Shown here piece after piece: positions 7,770 through 15,789 of a stretch of 27,988 nt of DNA (position 1 is the first letter of the stretch; every line of letters begins with the position of its first letter). Both the position numbers and the translations under genes were made by a program. This DNA comes from Loki-b32 sp964493385 (GTDB lineage: Archaea; Asgardarchaeota; Lokiarchaeia; Sigyniarchaeales; SOKP01): contig CAZBNW010000024.1 of assembly GCA_964493385.1 (NCBI GenBank), forward strand, positions 1-27,988. Reading direction: 5' to 3'. Below the pieces are notes generated by a model. The model saw nothing but the letters and a program-made list of their open reading frames with translations. It had not been told where the DNA came from and ran no database searches.

Positions 7770-8180
7770 ATGAGTGAGGAATTTAAAGCAGTTGTAGATT
7801 CTTCTTTTGATAATGGAACGCCATTATGGATTTATACTAAAGATTATATTTATGGTATAGTACCAACTGCCGGTGATAAATGGCTTGAAATATCTTACAC
7901 TTTCGAAGATCCTGATGAGCCTTTAATGAAAGGAGAGAAAAGCCCAGATTTTGCTTATCAGTTAATGATGGAAGAGATTTCTAAAGGTGTTACTTTTTAT
8001 GTTGAAGATTTAAAAGTACCCTTATTAAAAGAGTTCTCTGGAGGCACGGGAAAATCTGGTTCTGATTTAATTATTGCTGTAATCGAAGAATTAATAAATA
8101 ATACTTCAAAATATACGAGCAATACTGATTTTCTAATTAAAAGTAAAGACGAGTTAGGTAAGTTGAAAGATAAATTATAA
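7770..8180 (+). CDS. Conserved-looking hypothetical protein, 136 aa
   Basis: I do not recognise this acidic, soluble protein. It begins MSEEFKAVVDSSFDNGTPLWIY and appears to be an alpha/beta domain: beta-rich in the first half (PLWIYTKDYIYGIVPT), then a glycine-rich turn (FSGGTGKSGSDLIIAVIEELINN) and a charged C-terminal helix. There is no signal peptide, membrane helix or cysteine pair. The ATG start is the first in the frame, without a strong Shine-Dalgarno sequence. It is divergent from nadE and converges, 13 bp apart, on another unknown gene on the other strand. It is likely a real gene because the frame is open for 136 codons in AT-rich DNA with a protein-like composition. Confidence 0.65.
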   Translation: MSEEFKAVVDSSFDNGTPLWIYTKDYIYGIVPTAGDKWLEISYTFEDPDEPLMKGEKSPDFAYQLMMEEISKGVTFYVEDLKVPLLKEFSGGTGKSGSDLIIAVIEELINNTSKYTSNTDFLIKSKDELGKLKDKL

Positions 8181-8193
8181 AAATTCTACTTAT

Positions 8194-8694
8194 TTAAAGA
8201 TATAAACCGCGCCGTTGAGGATGCTTTTTAGAAAATTCCTTATCAATACGCCTTCCTAATGCGGGTCCTACATTTGGATCTCGTTCACTTATTAATTTTT
8301 TTAAATAATTACCATGTTCTTGAGAATATTTTTCAATCCCAGTAGCAATAATATTCTGATCTTTCTTAATAGGAACGACCATTCCAAATAAGCGAAGCAT
8401 ATCGTTTGGTGACATTTTTTTCCCAATTTTTTCGTCAATATCTTTATCTAAATTTCTAACAACTGTGCCCATGCTTAAAGCAGAATAAGGACTCAATTGC
8501 TTTGATTTTAACCAAAAAGCATTGGGTTTTTTAGTAATAAATGTATCTAAATTACCATCTTTATCTTTAGAGCCTATAACTCTCCAATCTTTTCTATCTT
8601 TATCGTACTCCTTTTTCATTTTTTTTACAACTGAACTTATTGGAGCAACGCCGTAATAATCTTTCTCCTTTTTTTCCTCTTTATCACTCGTCAT
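8194..8694 (-). CDS. Hypothetical protein, 166 aa, basic
   Basis: This charged soluble protein starts with a disordered segment rich in Lys and Glu (MTSDKEEKKEKDYYG), followed by a folded-looking region with KDWRVIGSKDKDGNLDTFITKKPNAFWLKSKQL and a later PNVGPALGRRIDKEFSKKHPQRRG tail. I recognise no family, and no membrane segment or catalytic motif is evident. The ATG at 8694 is likely, with a GTTAA-T-TTAAC palindrome and AT-rich promoter-like DNA 18-40 bases upstream. The 270 bp between this start and nagB hold divergent promoters only. The basic character would allow nucleic-acid binding, but that is a guess. Confidence 0.65.
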   Translation of the reverse strand: MTSDKEEKKEKDYYGVAPISSVVKKMKKEYDKDRKDWRVIGSKDKDGNLDTFITKKPNAFWLKSKQLSPYSALSMGTVVRNLDKDIDEKIGKKMSPNDMLRLFGMVVPIKKDQNIIATGIEKYSQEHGNYLKKLISERDPNVGPALGRRIDKEFSKKHPQRRGLYL

Positions 8695-8964
8695 AGTCTC
8701 TATTATATTAAGTTAATTTAACTATAAAAATATAGTCTTAAAAGATTCTAGAATGAATTAAATCTAAAATTATTGTATCCTAAGTCAAAAAAGTAATTAA
8801 ATACAACTATTAAGAACTTCTATCATATATTAAGACAGACAATAAGTTGTTATTCGCTTAAGACTAACATTAATTAGTTTATTTTATCTATTGTAAATAA
8901 AGAAAATTATATAGATAAAAATTTTACACTAGTATAGTATATTTCAAATAAATAGCATATTTCC

Positions 8965-9860
8965 ATGGTTGAAATTAATATATTTGAAACAAAAGAAGAA
9001 ATGGGAAAAGCAGCTGCGATTAAAGCAGCTAAAATCATAAGAAATGCTATAAAAATAAAGAGACAGTCTTATTTTATCGCAGCTACAGGCACTTCTCAAT
9101 TTGAATTTCTTAATGATTTAACACANNNNNNNNNNNNNNNNNNNNNNNNNNNNNNNNNNNNNNNNNNNNNNNNNNNNNNNNNNNNNNNNNNNNNNNNNNN
9201 NNNNNNNNNNNNNNNNNNNNNNNNNATTTTATCGCAGCTACAGGCACTTCTCAATTTGAATTTCTTAATGATTTAACACATCAAAGAGGAATTGAATGGG
9301 ATAAGACAGTAATGTTTCATTTAGATGAATATATTGGATTACCAGCAGATCATCCTGCTAGTTTTCGAAAATATCTGAAAGAACGAATAGTTGATATAAT
9401 ACATCCGAATAAGGTTCATTTTATTAATGGTGATGCAACAGATCCAATTATGGAATGTAAAAGAATTAATAAATTAATTTCTAAAGTAAAAATTGACGTT
9501 GCTTTTATAGGAATTGGTGAAAATGGGCATTTAGCTTTTAATGATCCGCCAGCAGATTTTAAAATAAAGGATCCTTACATCATTGTTGATTTAGATGAAA
9601 AATGCCGAAACCAACAAGTAGATGAGGGGTGGTTTAGATCAATTGAAGATATTCCGAAAAAAGCAATATCTATGTCAATTCAGGAAATATTACGGGCAAA
9701 AAAAATAATTTGTATATGTCCTGATGAGAGGAAAGCAGAAGCTGTACGAAATTGCCTTTCAGATGATATTAAAGTGACACCAACTTATCCTGCCTCAATA
9801 TTAAAAACTCATGAAAATGTTTTTTGTTATCTTGACAAATTTTCTGCATCATTACTATAA
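8965..9860 (+). CDS. nagB: Glucosamine-6-phosphate deaminase/isomerase (gene spans an artefactual assembly gap)
   Basis: NagB converts glucosamine-6-phosphate to fructose-6-phosphate and ammonia in amino-sugar use. The window shows two pieces, 8965-9125 and 9226-9860, separated by 100 N. The 55 bases before the gap (9071-9125) are repeated exactly after it (9226-9280), so the contig ends overlap. Merging them (9125 joined to 9281) gives 741 bases, one open frame of 246 residues with no shift. The merged protein has the phosphate loop ATGTSQ at 41-45, HLDEY near 67-71 and the active-site FIGIGENGHLAFNDP. In that motif the usual FNEP glutamate is Asp and the E. coli Asp141 position is Asn, as in Bacillus-type enzymes. 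Length and motif order fit an intact enzyme. The methyltransferase gene starts 14 bases after its stop. Confidence 0.9.
9126..9225. other. Assembly gap (100 N) between overlapping contig ends
   Basis: Exactly 100 N interrupt nagB. The flanking 55-nt sequences, 9071-9125 and 9226-9280, are identical, so no real sequence need be missing. The scaffold join failed to collapse the overlap. Confidence 0.95.
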
Positions 9861-9874
9861 TGTTATGATTTTAG

Positions 9875-11794
9875 GTGAGCATAATCGAAATTCCGGGTTG
9901 GGTTGATCTCAAATTCAAAACATATATTGATCTTTTTGATCGTGCTGTAGAATCAAAGAATCATCAGTTATTGAAAAAATTGCTGAATTTAATAAAAGAA
10001 AACGAATCATTATTTCTAGATAGTTATAATAAACGAAAAAAGGAGGGTGTCTATTTTACAAACGAAGAAATATCAAAATTTATCATTTCAAAATCAATAA
10101 TTGAAATAATTAACAAAAATATTAACCATTTTAGGAATTTCAATATAGAGATTAAAAATTTCAAGGAAATATATCTATTAGAACAATCTGTGAAGAGAGA
10201 AATTATTGAAATTCTTCTTAATCTTTCTATATGCGACCCTGCATGTGGATCTGGAGTTTTTTTAATCTCTGCAGCCAACATTCTTTTTGAGTTAATCCGA
10301 AATTTAAGTAAAGAGCTTAATCCAATAGAAATAAAGACAATAATCCTAAGAAATATTTATGGATTAGATATAAATCCATATGCAGTTAAGTTAAGCTCTC
10401 TAAAGTTATTTGCCTGGTTTTATAAAGAAATTGATTTAAATAATGGAGAACCCTTTACCTCTATATTTTCAAATTTAAAGGTAGAAAATAGTTTATTTTC
10501 TAAAGATTGGCCAAAAAAATTGTTTAATAGGAGAAACTTTGATATAATTATTGGAAATCCTCCATATGGTAATATCTTAAGTAAGAATGAGAAGGATATT
10601 TTAAAAAATCAAAATCTATTTTATAATGATATTTATTGCGCATTTTTGATTAAATCTCTTGATTGGATTGATTCAGGAATCATAGGATTTCTAGTACCCA
10701 AAAGCTTTCTTCTCAGACAAGGGTATATCAAATTCCGGAATGATTTGCTTGCTAATGCTTCAATATTAAAGATTTATGATATTGGGGCTAAACTCTTTAA
10801 AAAAGCAACGAATGAAGTACAAATTGTAATTTATCAAAAAAATAATAATCAAGAATATAATTTAGAGGTATTTGATTATCCAGAATATCGAATTATCACA
10901 TACTTGAATCAGAAATTTGACAAGTTAAGAGTTTGTTTCAATTTAGAATGTCCCTTAAGTTTAAAATCCAAAAAGTTATATGTATATACTTTTAAGAAGA
11001 CTTGTCCCTTTTGTGGATCAATTACGGACAATTTAAATCGGATTAGAATTAAACCTAATGAAGAACTATATCAGTTAATTGAAAAGATTGAAAATGTTGG
11101 GGATTTAAATTACTTAAACCATGTAGATTTTCCAAAAATGATTAGAGGAGAAGAAGAAACAGGATTAAAGCTAGTGAGAAGAAAATTAAGAAAAGATACA
11201 TACTGTTCATGCTTTTTTATAAGCGCTAGAAATGATTTCAGTTATTATACTTTTAAAAAAAATAAATCGTTCAATATTGAAGAAATTGACGCAAAAGTCT
11301 TGAAGGGTAATAATTATGAATATTATAAGAAACCTAAATTGTTAATTAAGCATAATAATATAATACCTGAAGCAATTTATACCGAAGATAATGTATGCTT
11401 TACCTCATCAATTTATTCATTACTTCATAATAAGACTGAAGAAATAAAATATTTATGTGCCATTCTTAATTCAATTTTAATTCAGTTTTATTGTATTTAT
11501 GCAATAAATAATCAAAAAGATACAACCATTAATTTAAATCAATACATGATTAGACATTTGCCAATTGTTAAACCTAATAACGAAATTAAGATCAAAATTG
11601 CTGAAAAAGTAGACATAATAAGTAATTTATTAATTGTGAACAAAGGAATTGCTAATGAACGTACTTATCAGTTATTAAGAGAAATTGATGATATTATATT
11701 TAATTTATATACAATATCAGAAAGCGAGAAAGATTTAATTATTTCAAAAACTAAGAATCAAATTAAATACTTTAATCCGATTTATAGTACTTGA
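9875..11794 (+). CDS. N6-adenine DNA methyltransferase, Eco57I/TaqI-like, with zinc-ribbon insert
   Basis: This 639-residue DNA methyltransferase moves a methyl group from S-adenosylmethionine to adenine N6. It shows the GVYFT entry motif at 58-62, SAM-binding motif I DPACGSGVFL at 121-130, GLDINPYAV at 163-171 and catalytic motif IV NPPYG at 228-232, in the gamma-class order. The region after about 320 is a TaqI-like target-recognition domain. An unusual insert carries four cysteines (about 354, 359, 377, 380, the last pair in TCPFCGS) that look like a zinc ribbon. No PD-(D/E)xK nuclease domain is present at the N-terminus and no restriction gene lies nearby, so it looks like a solitary methyltransferase or a remnant of a type IIG/BREX-like system. 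The start is GTG at 9875, 14 bases after nagB. The target site cannot be read from sequence. Confidence 0.85.
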   Translation: MSIIEIPGWVDLKFKTYIDLFDRAVESKNHQLLKKLLNLIKENESLFLDSYNKRKKEGVYFTNEEISKFIISKSIIEIINKNINHFRNFNIEIKNFKEIYLLEQSVKREIIEILLNLSICDPACGSGVFLISAANILFELIRNLSKELNPIEIKTIILRNIYGLDINPYAVKLSSLKLFAWFYKEIDLNNGEPFTSIFSNLKVENSLFSKDWPKKLFNRRNFDIIIGNPPYGNILSKNEKDILKNQNLFYNDIYCAFLIKSLDWIDSGIIGFLVPKSFLLRQGYIKFRNDLLANASILKIYDIGAKLFKKATNEVQIVIYQKNNNQEYNLEVFDYPEYRIITYLNQKFDKLRVCFNLECPLSLKSKKLYVYTFKKTCPFCGSITDNLNRIRIKPNEELYQLIEKIENVGDLNYLNHVDFPKMIRGEEETGLKLVRRKLRKDTYCSCFFISARNDFSYYTFKKNKSFNIEEIDAKVLKGNNYEYYKKPKLLIKHNNIIPEAIYTEDNVCFTSSIYSLLHNKTEEIKYLCAILNSILIQFYCIYAINNQKDTTINLNQYMIRHLPIVKPNNEIKIKIAEKVDIISNLLIVNKGIANERTYQLLREIDDIIFNLYTISESEKDLIISKTKNQIKYFNPIYST

Positions 11795-11804
11795 ATTAGA
11801 ATGA

Positions 11805-12302
11805 TTATTCCTCTAATAATTTAAAACAAAAATCACAATAATTATCTCCTAAACCCATAAACTTATTTCTTTCAAATTTTATTTTTGGATTAAATTCTTC
11901 AAAAGCCGCTTTATAAAAGGGAAAGCACATATTTTTACAAATTAAGGGTATTCTATCTTGCCGATTTGGATTTCTATCCATTATTGCTTTATAGGGACAC
12001 TTATTTATTTCAATAATTACTTCTGATTCAGAAACGCGATTAATTAAATGTTTCCAACCCTCTATAGACCATCGAAACGTAATTATTTCAATTAAATCAC
12101 TTAAATTATTCGTTTCAATATTCAGATATTTCTTAATCCTCCTAAAAATAATTTTCATGAGCCTTATCCAAACAGCTCTATCAATTTTTAAAGCAATGTC
12201 CCACCCAACTTCTTTCTCTGTTTCTAACATCCACACACCATCCATAGTAAAAAAATTCTTTTCGAAATAAAATAATTTATCTGCATCAGTTATTTTTCTC
12301 AT
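11805..12302 (-). CDS. Cysteine-rich DUF6125 / ATC-hydrolase-like protein
   Basis: This 165-residue protein resembles the small archaeal and bacterial family annotated as DUF6125, or distantly as L-2-amino-thiazoline-4-carboxylate hydrolase-like. Features seen are FYFEKNFFTMDGVWMLETEKEVGWD near the start, ITFRWSIEGW in the middle, and a C-terminal set of conserved cysteines: CPYKAIMDRNP, CKNMCFPFY, and a final YCDFCF. FMGLGDNYCDF near the end is typical of this group. Proteins of this kind are often found near methyl-transfer or corrinoid genes, but none is visible here, so the function is unknown. The gene converges on the methyltransferase (10 bp apart) and is divergent from zupT. A palindrome and a TATA-like stretch lie just upstream of its ATG. 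Confidence 0.6.
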   Translation of the reverse strand: MRKITDADKLFYFEKNFFTMDGVWMLETEKEVGWDIALKIDRAVWIRLMKIIFRRIKKYLNIETNNLSDLIEIITFRWSIEGWKHLINRVSESEVIIEINKCPYKAIMDRNPNRQDRIPLICKNMCFPFYKAAFEEFNPKIKFERNKFMGLGDNYCDFCFKLLEE

Positions 12303-12616
12303 TTAACAATCCTCATTATTACGCAGTAATATTAATAAAGAAAAGTTCTTCATCTTATATATAGTATCAATATATAATAAAAAAATGCAAATTAAGACAA
12401 AAATTTCTCTTACTCTTATCTAATTTATTAAATCTATTTATACTTATTTCCATTTATAATATTTTGGTTCTATGATCTTAAATCTCACAGGATAAGATTT
12501 CATAACCTTTAAATATGAATATTAACTTATATAAATTAGACATATCTAAATTTTAAATTCTTTGAATAACGAAAATATTTTCATTATTCTTAAATATTAA
12601 GAAGAGGCTTTTAAAT
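12303..12616. other. Divergent promoter region between DUF6125-like gene and ZIP transporter
   Basis: This 314-bp AT-rich intergenic stretch holds two TATA-like sites for the rightward zupT (near 12509, CTTTAAATAT, and near 12530, TTATATAAATT) and one for the leftward gene (near 12329-12338). No open frame of interest is seen. The Shine-Dalgarno-like AAGAGG lies about 10 bases before the zupT start. Confidence 0.4.
12317..12331. promoter_or_regulatory. Palindromic operator candidate TATTAC-gca-GTAATA
   Basis: A perfect 6-3-6 inverted repeat lies 15 bases upstream of the leftward ATG at 12302, between it and a TATA-like stretch at 12329-12338, a position suited to repression. The same GTAATA and TATTAC half-sites recur, widely spaced, upstream of the ribbon-helix-helix gene (13836-13841 and 13861-13866). 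Short palindromes are common in AT-rich DNA, so this is tentative. Confidence 0.35.
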
Positions 12617-13438
12617 ATGGAAGCTTTTTTAACTGCTTTACTATTAAGTACAATAGCAGGATTATCTACAACAATAGGAAGTCTTATTGCATTTGTTGTC
12701 AAAAAACCAAGCAAAAAATTCCTCTCATTTATCATGGGTTTTTCTGCAGGTGTTATGATTCTTCTTTCATTTGTAGAATTACTTCAAGAAGGAATTCAAA
12801 CAAATGGTCTCTTACCGGGGATTTTATTCTTTCTTTTAGGAATGGGTTTAATGCTATTAATAGATATGGGAGTCACCCATTATTATGAATATGAAGATGG
12901 TATTTACATAGAAGAAAATAATAATTCAGCTGGTAGACGTCATGCTCGGCGGCACCGTCACCGAAATCGTCGTCAATTATCCCAACAAAAACAGCTGAAA
13001 AAAACATCATTGTTGGTAACTTTAGGTGTTTTTATTCACAACTTCCCTGAAGGTATGGCTACCTTTGTAGGAACTCTGAAAGAATTTGAACTTGGGCTTT
13101 TAATTACTATAGCAATAGCTTTACACAATATTCCTGAGGGAATTGCTGTCGCTGCGACAGTAGCCACTCATAATGAAAGTAAATTAAAACCATTTCTTTG
13201 GTCTTTTATATCAGGAATAAGTGAACCATTAGGAGCATTAACAGTTGGATTGTTTCTCTTTCCTTTTATCAATGATTACGTGTTAGGAGCTATGTTAGCA
13301 GTTGTTGGAGGATTTATGATCTACATTTCTTTAGATGAATTACTTCCAATGTCCCGTTCTCTGGGTAAAGAGCACTTATCAATATTAGGTATTGCTACGG
13401 GGATGTTTGTCATGGCCATAAGTTTAACTTTATTGTAA
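12617..13438 (+). CDS. zupT: ZIP-family divalent metal transporter (ZupT-like)
   Basis: This 273-residue membrane protein should import Zn2+ or related metals such as Fe2+ and Mn2+. Eight hydrophobic segments are visible, with the two hallmark metal-site motifs HNFPEG at 141-146 and HNIPEG at 170-175 in helices IV and V. Between helices III and IV is a cytoplasmic loop very rich in Arg and His (RRHARRHRHRNRR near 107-119), the variable metal-binding loop of this family. The ATG has AAGAGG upstream. The gene is monocistronic, flanked by a divergent gene and, downstream on the other strand, a small ribbon-helix-helix regulator that might sense metal. Metal specificity cannot be read from the sequence. 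Confidence 0.92.
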   Translation: MEAFLTALLLSTIAGLSTTIGSLIAFVVKKPSKKFLSFIMGFSAGVMILLSFVELLQEGIQTNGLLPGILFFLLGMGLMLLIDMGVTHYYEYEDGIYIEENNNSAGRRHARRHRHRNRRQLSQQKQLKKTSLLVTLGVFIHNFPEGMATFVGTLKEFELGLLITIAIALHNIPEGIAVAATVATHNESKLKPFLWSFISGISEPLGALTVGLFLFPFINDYVLGAMLAVVGGFMIYISLDELLPMSRSLGKEHLSILGIATGMFVMAISLTLL

Positions 13439-13605
13439 TATGTTAAATAAGCGTTTAGAATCATTGGGAAAATGAAGCTGTTAAGATTTTAAAAATGTAA
13501 ATTTTTATTGAAAATTAAATTCATAATTTTTTGAAATTATGAAAATTAACATATCTTCATAAGCAGAGGAATATGAAAAAGAAAAGGAGAAAAAAGATTA
13601 AATTT

Positions 13606-13764
13606 TTATTCCTTTTTCCTCAATATTGAGCTCAGTTCGGTTTTAAGTAAATCCCGTATTGCTACACGAATTACTTCCGAACGATTGGGATACATATTCA
13701 TATTAACTAATTCCTCTATACCGGTAAGATATGCTTCAGGAATATGACAGGTTATTAATTTCAT
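13606..13764 (-). CDS. Ribbon-helix-helix (CopG/Arc/NikR-type) transcriptional regulator, 52 aa
   Basis: A short gene of 52 codons gives a classic ribbon-helix-helix protein. The N-terminal strand KLITCHIPEAYLTGIEELV is followed by the helix-turn NMNMYPNRSEVIRVAIRDLL and a basic tail. The YPNRSE-x-IR-x-AIRDLL segment is typical of archaeal CopG proteins, which dimerise so that the paired strands contact the DNA major groove. There is no metal-binding C-terminal domain as in NikR, though one Cys (residue 6) and one His (residue 7) lie in the strand. The ATG at 13764 is followed by a fully open frame to the TAA at 13606. It lies between zupT, on which it converges with a 167-bp gap, and the SDR gene, from which it is divergent. 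A palindrome lies in the 255-bp upstream region. Its target is unknown. Confidence 0.85.
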   Translation of the reverse strand: MKLITCHIPEAYLTGIEELVNMNMYPNRSEVIRVAIRDLLKTELSSILRKKE

Positions 13765-13835
13765 TTTTTTTTATAAAACCCCTTTTGATATCAATACTTA
13801 TTGTTTTTTTGTTATAATTTACAAAATTTAATAAG

Positions 13836-13866
13836 GTAATATATGAGTATAATACTACGGTATTAC
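13836..13866. promoter_or_regulatory. Operator-like palindromes between RHH gene and SDR gene
   Basis: A 6-4-6 inverted repeat, TAATAC-tacg-GTATTA, lies at 13850-13865. It overlaps a wider pair, GTAATA at 13836-13841 and TATTAC at 13861-13866, 19 bases apart. The spot is about 85 bases upstream of the RHH start and 155 bases upstream of the SDR start, which would let one site serve both promoters. Ribbon-helix-helix repressors usually bind such short inverted repeats and often their own promoter. Confidence 0.4.
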
Positions 13867-14019
13867 ACAATAATAAGCTGCTTAGAAACCACTTCTTCAT
13901 TTCAATGACGAGAATTTGCGAACTTTATTCTTAATTACTAAAGAAAGCTTTAATACTTCTTTAACTTAAAAAAATTAAATCTACAGCGAATAAATAAGAT
14001 TTTTAAGACGGAGTTAAAA

Positions 14020-15150
14020 ATGAGTCAATTAGTCTTGGTTGATGGAGCTAAAGGTCATACTGGTACATTTCTTATAAAAGAGATATTAGAAACTAAACCA
14101 GATTGGAATATCATAGCTACAGATTTACCCACAGAAAAGAGAAATGAATTAATGACGAAAGAGACAATTTTCAGCATGAGGTTTAAATATATGACTGAAA
14201 TTCTAGAGGATGAGAGAATAACTTTCATCCCTGCCGATATAACAGACAAAAAAACTCTCAATAATTTATTTAAAGAGAGAAATTATGATATTATATTCCA
14301 TACAGCCAGTTTATATGATTATTATGCTCCTTTAGATCTTCTAAGAAAAGTAAATGTAAAAGGTATAAGAAATCTACTTGATATTATTTGTGAAACTCAA
14401 GATATGGGAAAAGTAAGATTTATCCATTGGAGTACTTGCGGAGTTTATGGACAACCTAAGTATGATAAGGATAATAAAGGATACCCAATACCTGCAGATG
14501 AAGCAATGCCATATAATCCTCCCAATAACTATAGTATTAGTAAAATGGAACAAGAGATGGTCTTGAAGGAATATATTAATGATCATCAATTAAAAGCTAC
14601 GATTATACGACCAGCGCCAATTTTAGGACCATATCAGATCTATGGTGTTTTTCATTTATTGCAAATAGTAAATAAATCCGGATTTGGTCCAGGGATACAT
14701 ATATATCCTAAAAAGAAGCGCTTAGCAATGCCTTTAATTCATGTTGAAGATTTAGTTAGATCGGCTGTATTTTTAGCAGAAAATGGCAAATCAATAGGTG
14801 AAGCTTATAATCTCATTATAGATGTTTGTTTTCAAGAAAACTTCCTTGAATATCTTGCAGATTTATTAAATGTTGATTATTTTAATTTCCCAGTGTGGTG
14901 GCCAGTTTACAAAACTTTTTCAAAGTTCCTTTTTTGGCTTAGTAAGCGGAAAGATAAAAAAGCAAGAAAATTAAATTCTAGACCTCCCGTCGATCTATCG
15001 ATGGCAGGTTATACAACTCATCAATATCTATTTTCTAATAAAAAAATTAAAGAGTTAGGATTTAAATTCAAGTTTCCAGATTATAAAAGCGCTACTAAGG
15101 ACACCGTAGAGTGGTATCTAAAAAATAAATGGTTGGAGAGTGAATACTAA
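14020..15150 (+). CDS. NAD(P)-dependent epimerase/dehydratase (extended SDR)
   Basis: This 376-residue Rossmann-fold enzyme acts on a sugar nucleotide, a sterol-like compound or another alcohol with NAD(P). The dinucleotide-binding turn is GAKGHTG at 9-15, with an acidic residue at the end of the second strand (ATDLP near 33-37). The catalytic set is Ser138 in WSTCGVYG, and Tyr171 and Lys175 in YSISK. ADITD near 72-76 and the C-terminal substrate region (RPAPILGPYQ, HVEDLVR) fit the extended SDR family, possibly near the 3-beta-hydroxysteroid dehydrogenase/isomerase group. The first glycine of the classical G-x-x-G-x-x-G is kept. The ATG has GGAG 8 bases upstream. A membrane protein gene begins at the next base after its stop codon, so the two are translationally coupled. 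Substrate unknown. Confidence 0.85.
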   Translation: MSQLVLVDGAKGHTGTFLIKEILETKPDWNIIATDLPTEKRNELMTKETIFSMRFKYMTEILEDERITFIPADITDKKTLNNLFKERNYDIIFHTASLYDYYAPLDLLRKVNVKGIRNLLDIICETQDMGKVRFIHWSTCGVYGQPKYDKDNKGYPIPADEAMPYNPPNNYSISKMEQEMVLKEYINDHQLKATIIRPAPILGPYQIYGVFHLLQIVNKSGFGPGIHIYPKKKRLAMPLIHVEDLVRSAVFLAENGKSIGEAYNLIIDVCFQENFLEYLADLLNVDYFNFPVWWPVYKTFSKFLFWLSKRKDKKARKLNSRPPVDLSMAGYTTHQYLFSNKKIKELGFKFKFPDYKSATKDTVEWYLKNKWLESEY

Positions 15151-15618
15151 ATGGGATTTATAGAGGGATTGATTTTGAGCTTTGTTGCTGGTTGGGTAAA
15201 TTCTTACTTATATCGAAAATATTTACGTAAAAGAAACAAAGACTGGATAGTTTTTCTAGCAGTAATATTTCTCTCTGCACTGTGGACAGTTGACATCTTA
15301 ATATATTTCGAAATAGTTGATATGAGATGGCTAAATTTTCTCCCTTGGGTAGATATTCCATCCGTTGATAAAGGGAAATATTTTTTATGGAATTCTTTTA
15401 TCGTATTCAGTATCGATTTTAAAATTACACAACAACCCGGAATGGAAATAATCGCGAGCTTTTTATTCATTTCATATTTATTTTGGTATTATTTTGGCTC
15501 AAAACTTGGAAAAGTTATTCATGGTTATAAACCATACCAACAAGGGCATTATTTAATATTTAGACCAGTGAAGAAATTCATTAAAGATCGCGAAAAAAGA
15601 TTAGAAGATTCTAAATAA
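15151..15618 (+). CDS. Small membrane protein of unknown function, coupled to SDR gene
   Basis: This 155-residue protein has about three hydrophobic segments: residues 5-20, 30-52 and 102-115. They are separated by a basic loop (YRKYLRKRNKDW) and an outward loop containing MRWLNFLPWVDIPSVDKGKY. The C-terminus is basic and cytoplasmic-looking. I recognise no family. Its ATG directly abuts the TAA of the SDR gene and a GGAGAG lies inside the end of that gene, so the pair is surely one operon. A role in anchoring or supplying a lipid-like substrate to the SDR enzyme is conceivable but only inferred from linkage. Confidence 0.7.
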   Translation: MGFIEGLILSFVAGWVNSYLYRKYLRKRNKDWIVFLAVIFLSALWTVDILIYFEIVDMRWLNFLPWVDIPSVDKGKYFLWNSFIVFSIDFKITQQPGMEIIASFLFISYLFWYYFGSKLGKVIHGYKPYQQGHYLIFRPVKKFIKDREKRLEDSK

Positions 15619-15725
15619 TATATGTTATTAAGATATTATACTTATATCCAAGTGGAAGAAATTCCAGTACTTATACCTAATATGTTGAAATAAAAACATT
15701 CTAATTTTTTAGAAAAGGAAATTTT

Positions 15726-15746
15726 ATATATCAGTAACTGATATAT
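15726..15746. promoter_or_regulatory. Perfect 21-nt palindrome over the promoter of the PadR/ABC operon
   Basis: The arms ATATATCAGT and ACTGATATAT are exact inverted copies around a single A. The left arm overlaps a TATA-like TTTTATATAT, so a bound dimer would block TBP. The site lies 43 bases upstream of the padR ATG at 15790, with a short Shine-Dalgarno sequence (GTGAG) between. PadR-family repressors commonly bind long, AT-rich palindromes at their own promoter. Confidence 0.65.
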
Positions 15747-15789
15747 CCATTATCGATACAAAAAATCAATATTTTGAAAGTGAGAATCG

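Noticed and set aside
9071..9280. A true 55-nt tandem or flanking repeat in nagB
   Set aside because: The exact identity, the 100-N gap between the copies and the restored frame on merging all point to contig-end overlap.
9126..9860. Two separate partial nagB genes
   Set aside because: Merging the overlap gives one continuous 246-residue enzyme with the family motifs in order.
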